Origin: Calothrix sp. NIES-4105
GTDB lineage: Bacteria; Cyanobacteriota; Cyanobacteriia; Cyanobacteriales; Nostocaceae
NCBI RefSeq assembly: GCF_002368415.1
Contig: NZ_AP018290.1
Span: forward strand, 5,593,614-5,657,613
Length of the DNA: 64,000 nt
Reading direction: 5' to 3'
Part shown: positions 63,953-64,000 of the stretch, in pieces
Layout: every line of letters begins with the position of its first letter
How positions within the stretch are numbered: position 1 is the stretch's first letter
The notes under the pieces: generated by a model
Seen by the model: the letters and a program-made list of their open reading frames with translations, nothing else
Databases searched by the model: none
Told to the model about the DNA's origin: nothing
Position numbers and translations under genes: made by a program

Positions 63953-64000
63953 AAAAGTTAATAATCTCAAATTAATAAATTACATTTTTAAATACTTTAA

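Overview
The window comes from a filamentous, probably heterocystous (Nostocales-type) cyanobacterium. The support is a set of cyanobacterial or photosynthetic genes: chlM (Mg-protoporphyrin methyltransferase), a carotenoid/apocarotenoid oxygenase, GlpX-type FBPase/SBPase, hemA, sucrose-phosphate phosphatase, a clpR-clpP3 pair, a folate-biopterin transporter and a UPF0182 membrane protein. AAA-WD40 and Ser/Thr kinase genes, many Uma2/Rpn-type nuclease genes (several broken) and abundant dispersed palindromic and heptamer repeats also fit. Base composition is AT-rich (about 40% GC by eye). The usual cyanobacterial octamer GCGATCGC (HIP1) was not seen. The hexamer GGCGCC occurs about 100 times instead, roughly 25-fold over chance. 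No tRNA, rRNA, CRISPR array or intact insertion sequence was recognised.

Layout. 1-2.4 kb is accessory: a cut-off HigA-like antitoxin, an HTH regulator and an orphan fragment resembling the C-terminal RNase H part of pPIWI_RE proteins. 2.5-12 kb is a signalling block: an exported TPR protein, an AAA/WD40 protein, an M48-like protein that has lost its second zinc histidine, and two tandem membrane Ser/Thr kinases. 12-20 kb carries glutamate dehydrogenase next to a candidate NtcA-controlled sRNA, an alpha/beta hydrolase, a nuclease pseudogene with an amber codon, a carotenoid oxygenase and a folate transporter. 19.7-21.6 kb is a small graveyard with a deaminase-toxin tail, an unknown 313-residue protein and a frameshifted Uma2 nuclease.

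21.6-29 kb is core metabolism (grxC, glpX, hemA), then UPF0182 with an in-frame repeat insertion and an ArsR-type regulator. 30.1-36.5 kb is one giant secreted repeat protein. 36.7-47 kb holds a J-domain protein, clpP3/clpR, a vWA protein, a VOC protein, a lipoprotein phosphatase, bioF, ruvA and sucrose-phosphate phosphatase. 46.5-52.6 kb is rich in recombination genes (xseB, xseA, recA with a LexA-like box), broken up by a DUF433 gene, a DUF423 duplication and GNAT debris. 52.6-64 kb holds two paralogous membrane proteins, chlM, an HlyD-type adaptor, nagA, purE, two GT4 glycosyltransferases, a PIG-L deacetylase and a TPR membrane protein.

The most distinctive theme is the repeats. Several palindromic families sit directly against genes, and in at least five cases they provide the stop codon or C-terminal residues of the neighbouring protein. 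In UPF0182 a composite repeat has become coding sequence. The second theme is recent gene decay: an amber codon, an ochre codon, frameshifts and a partial duplicate.
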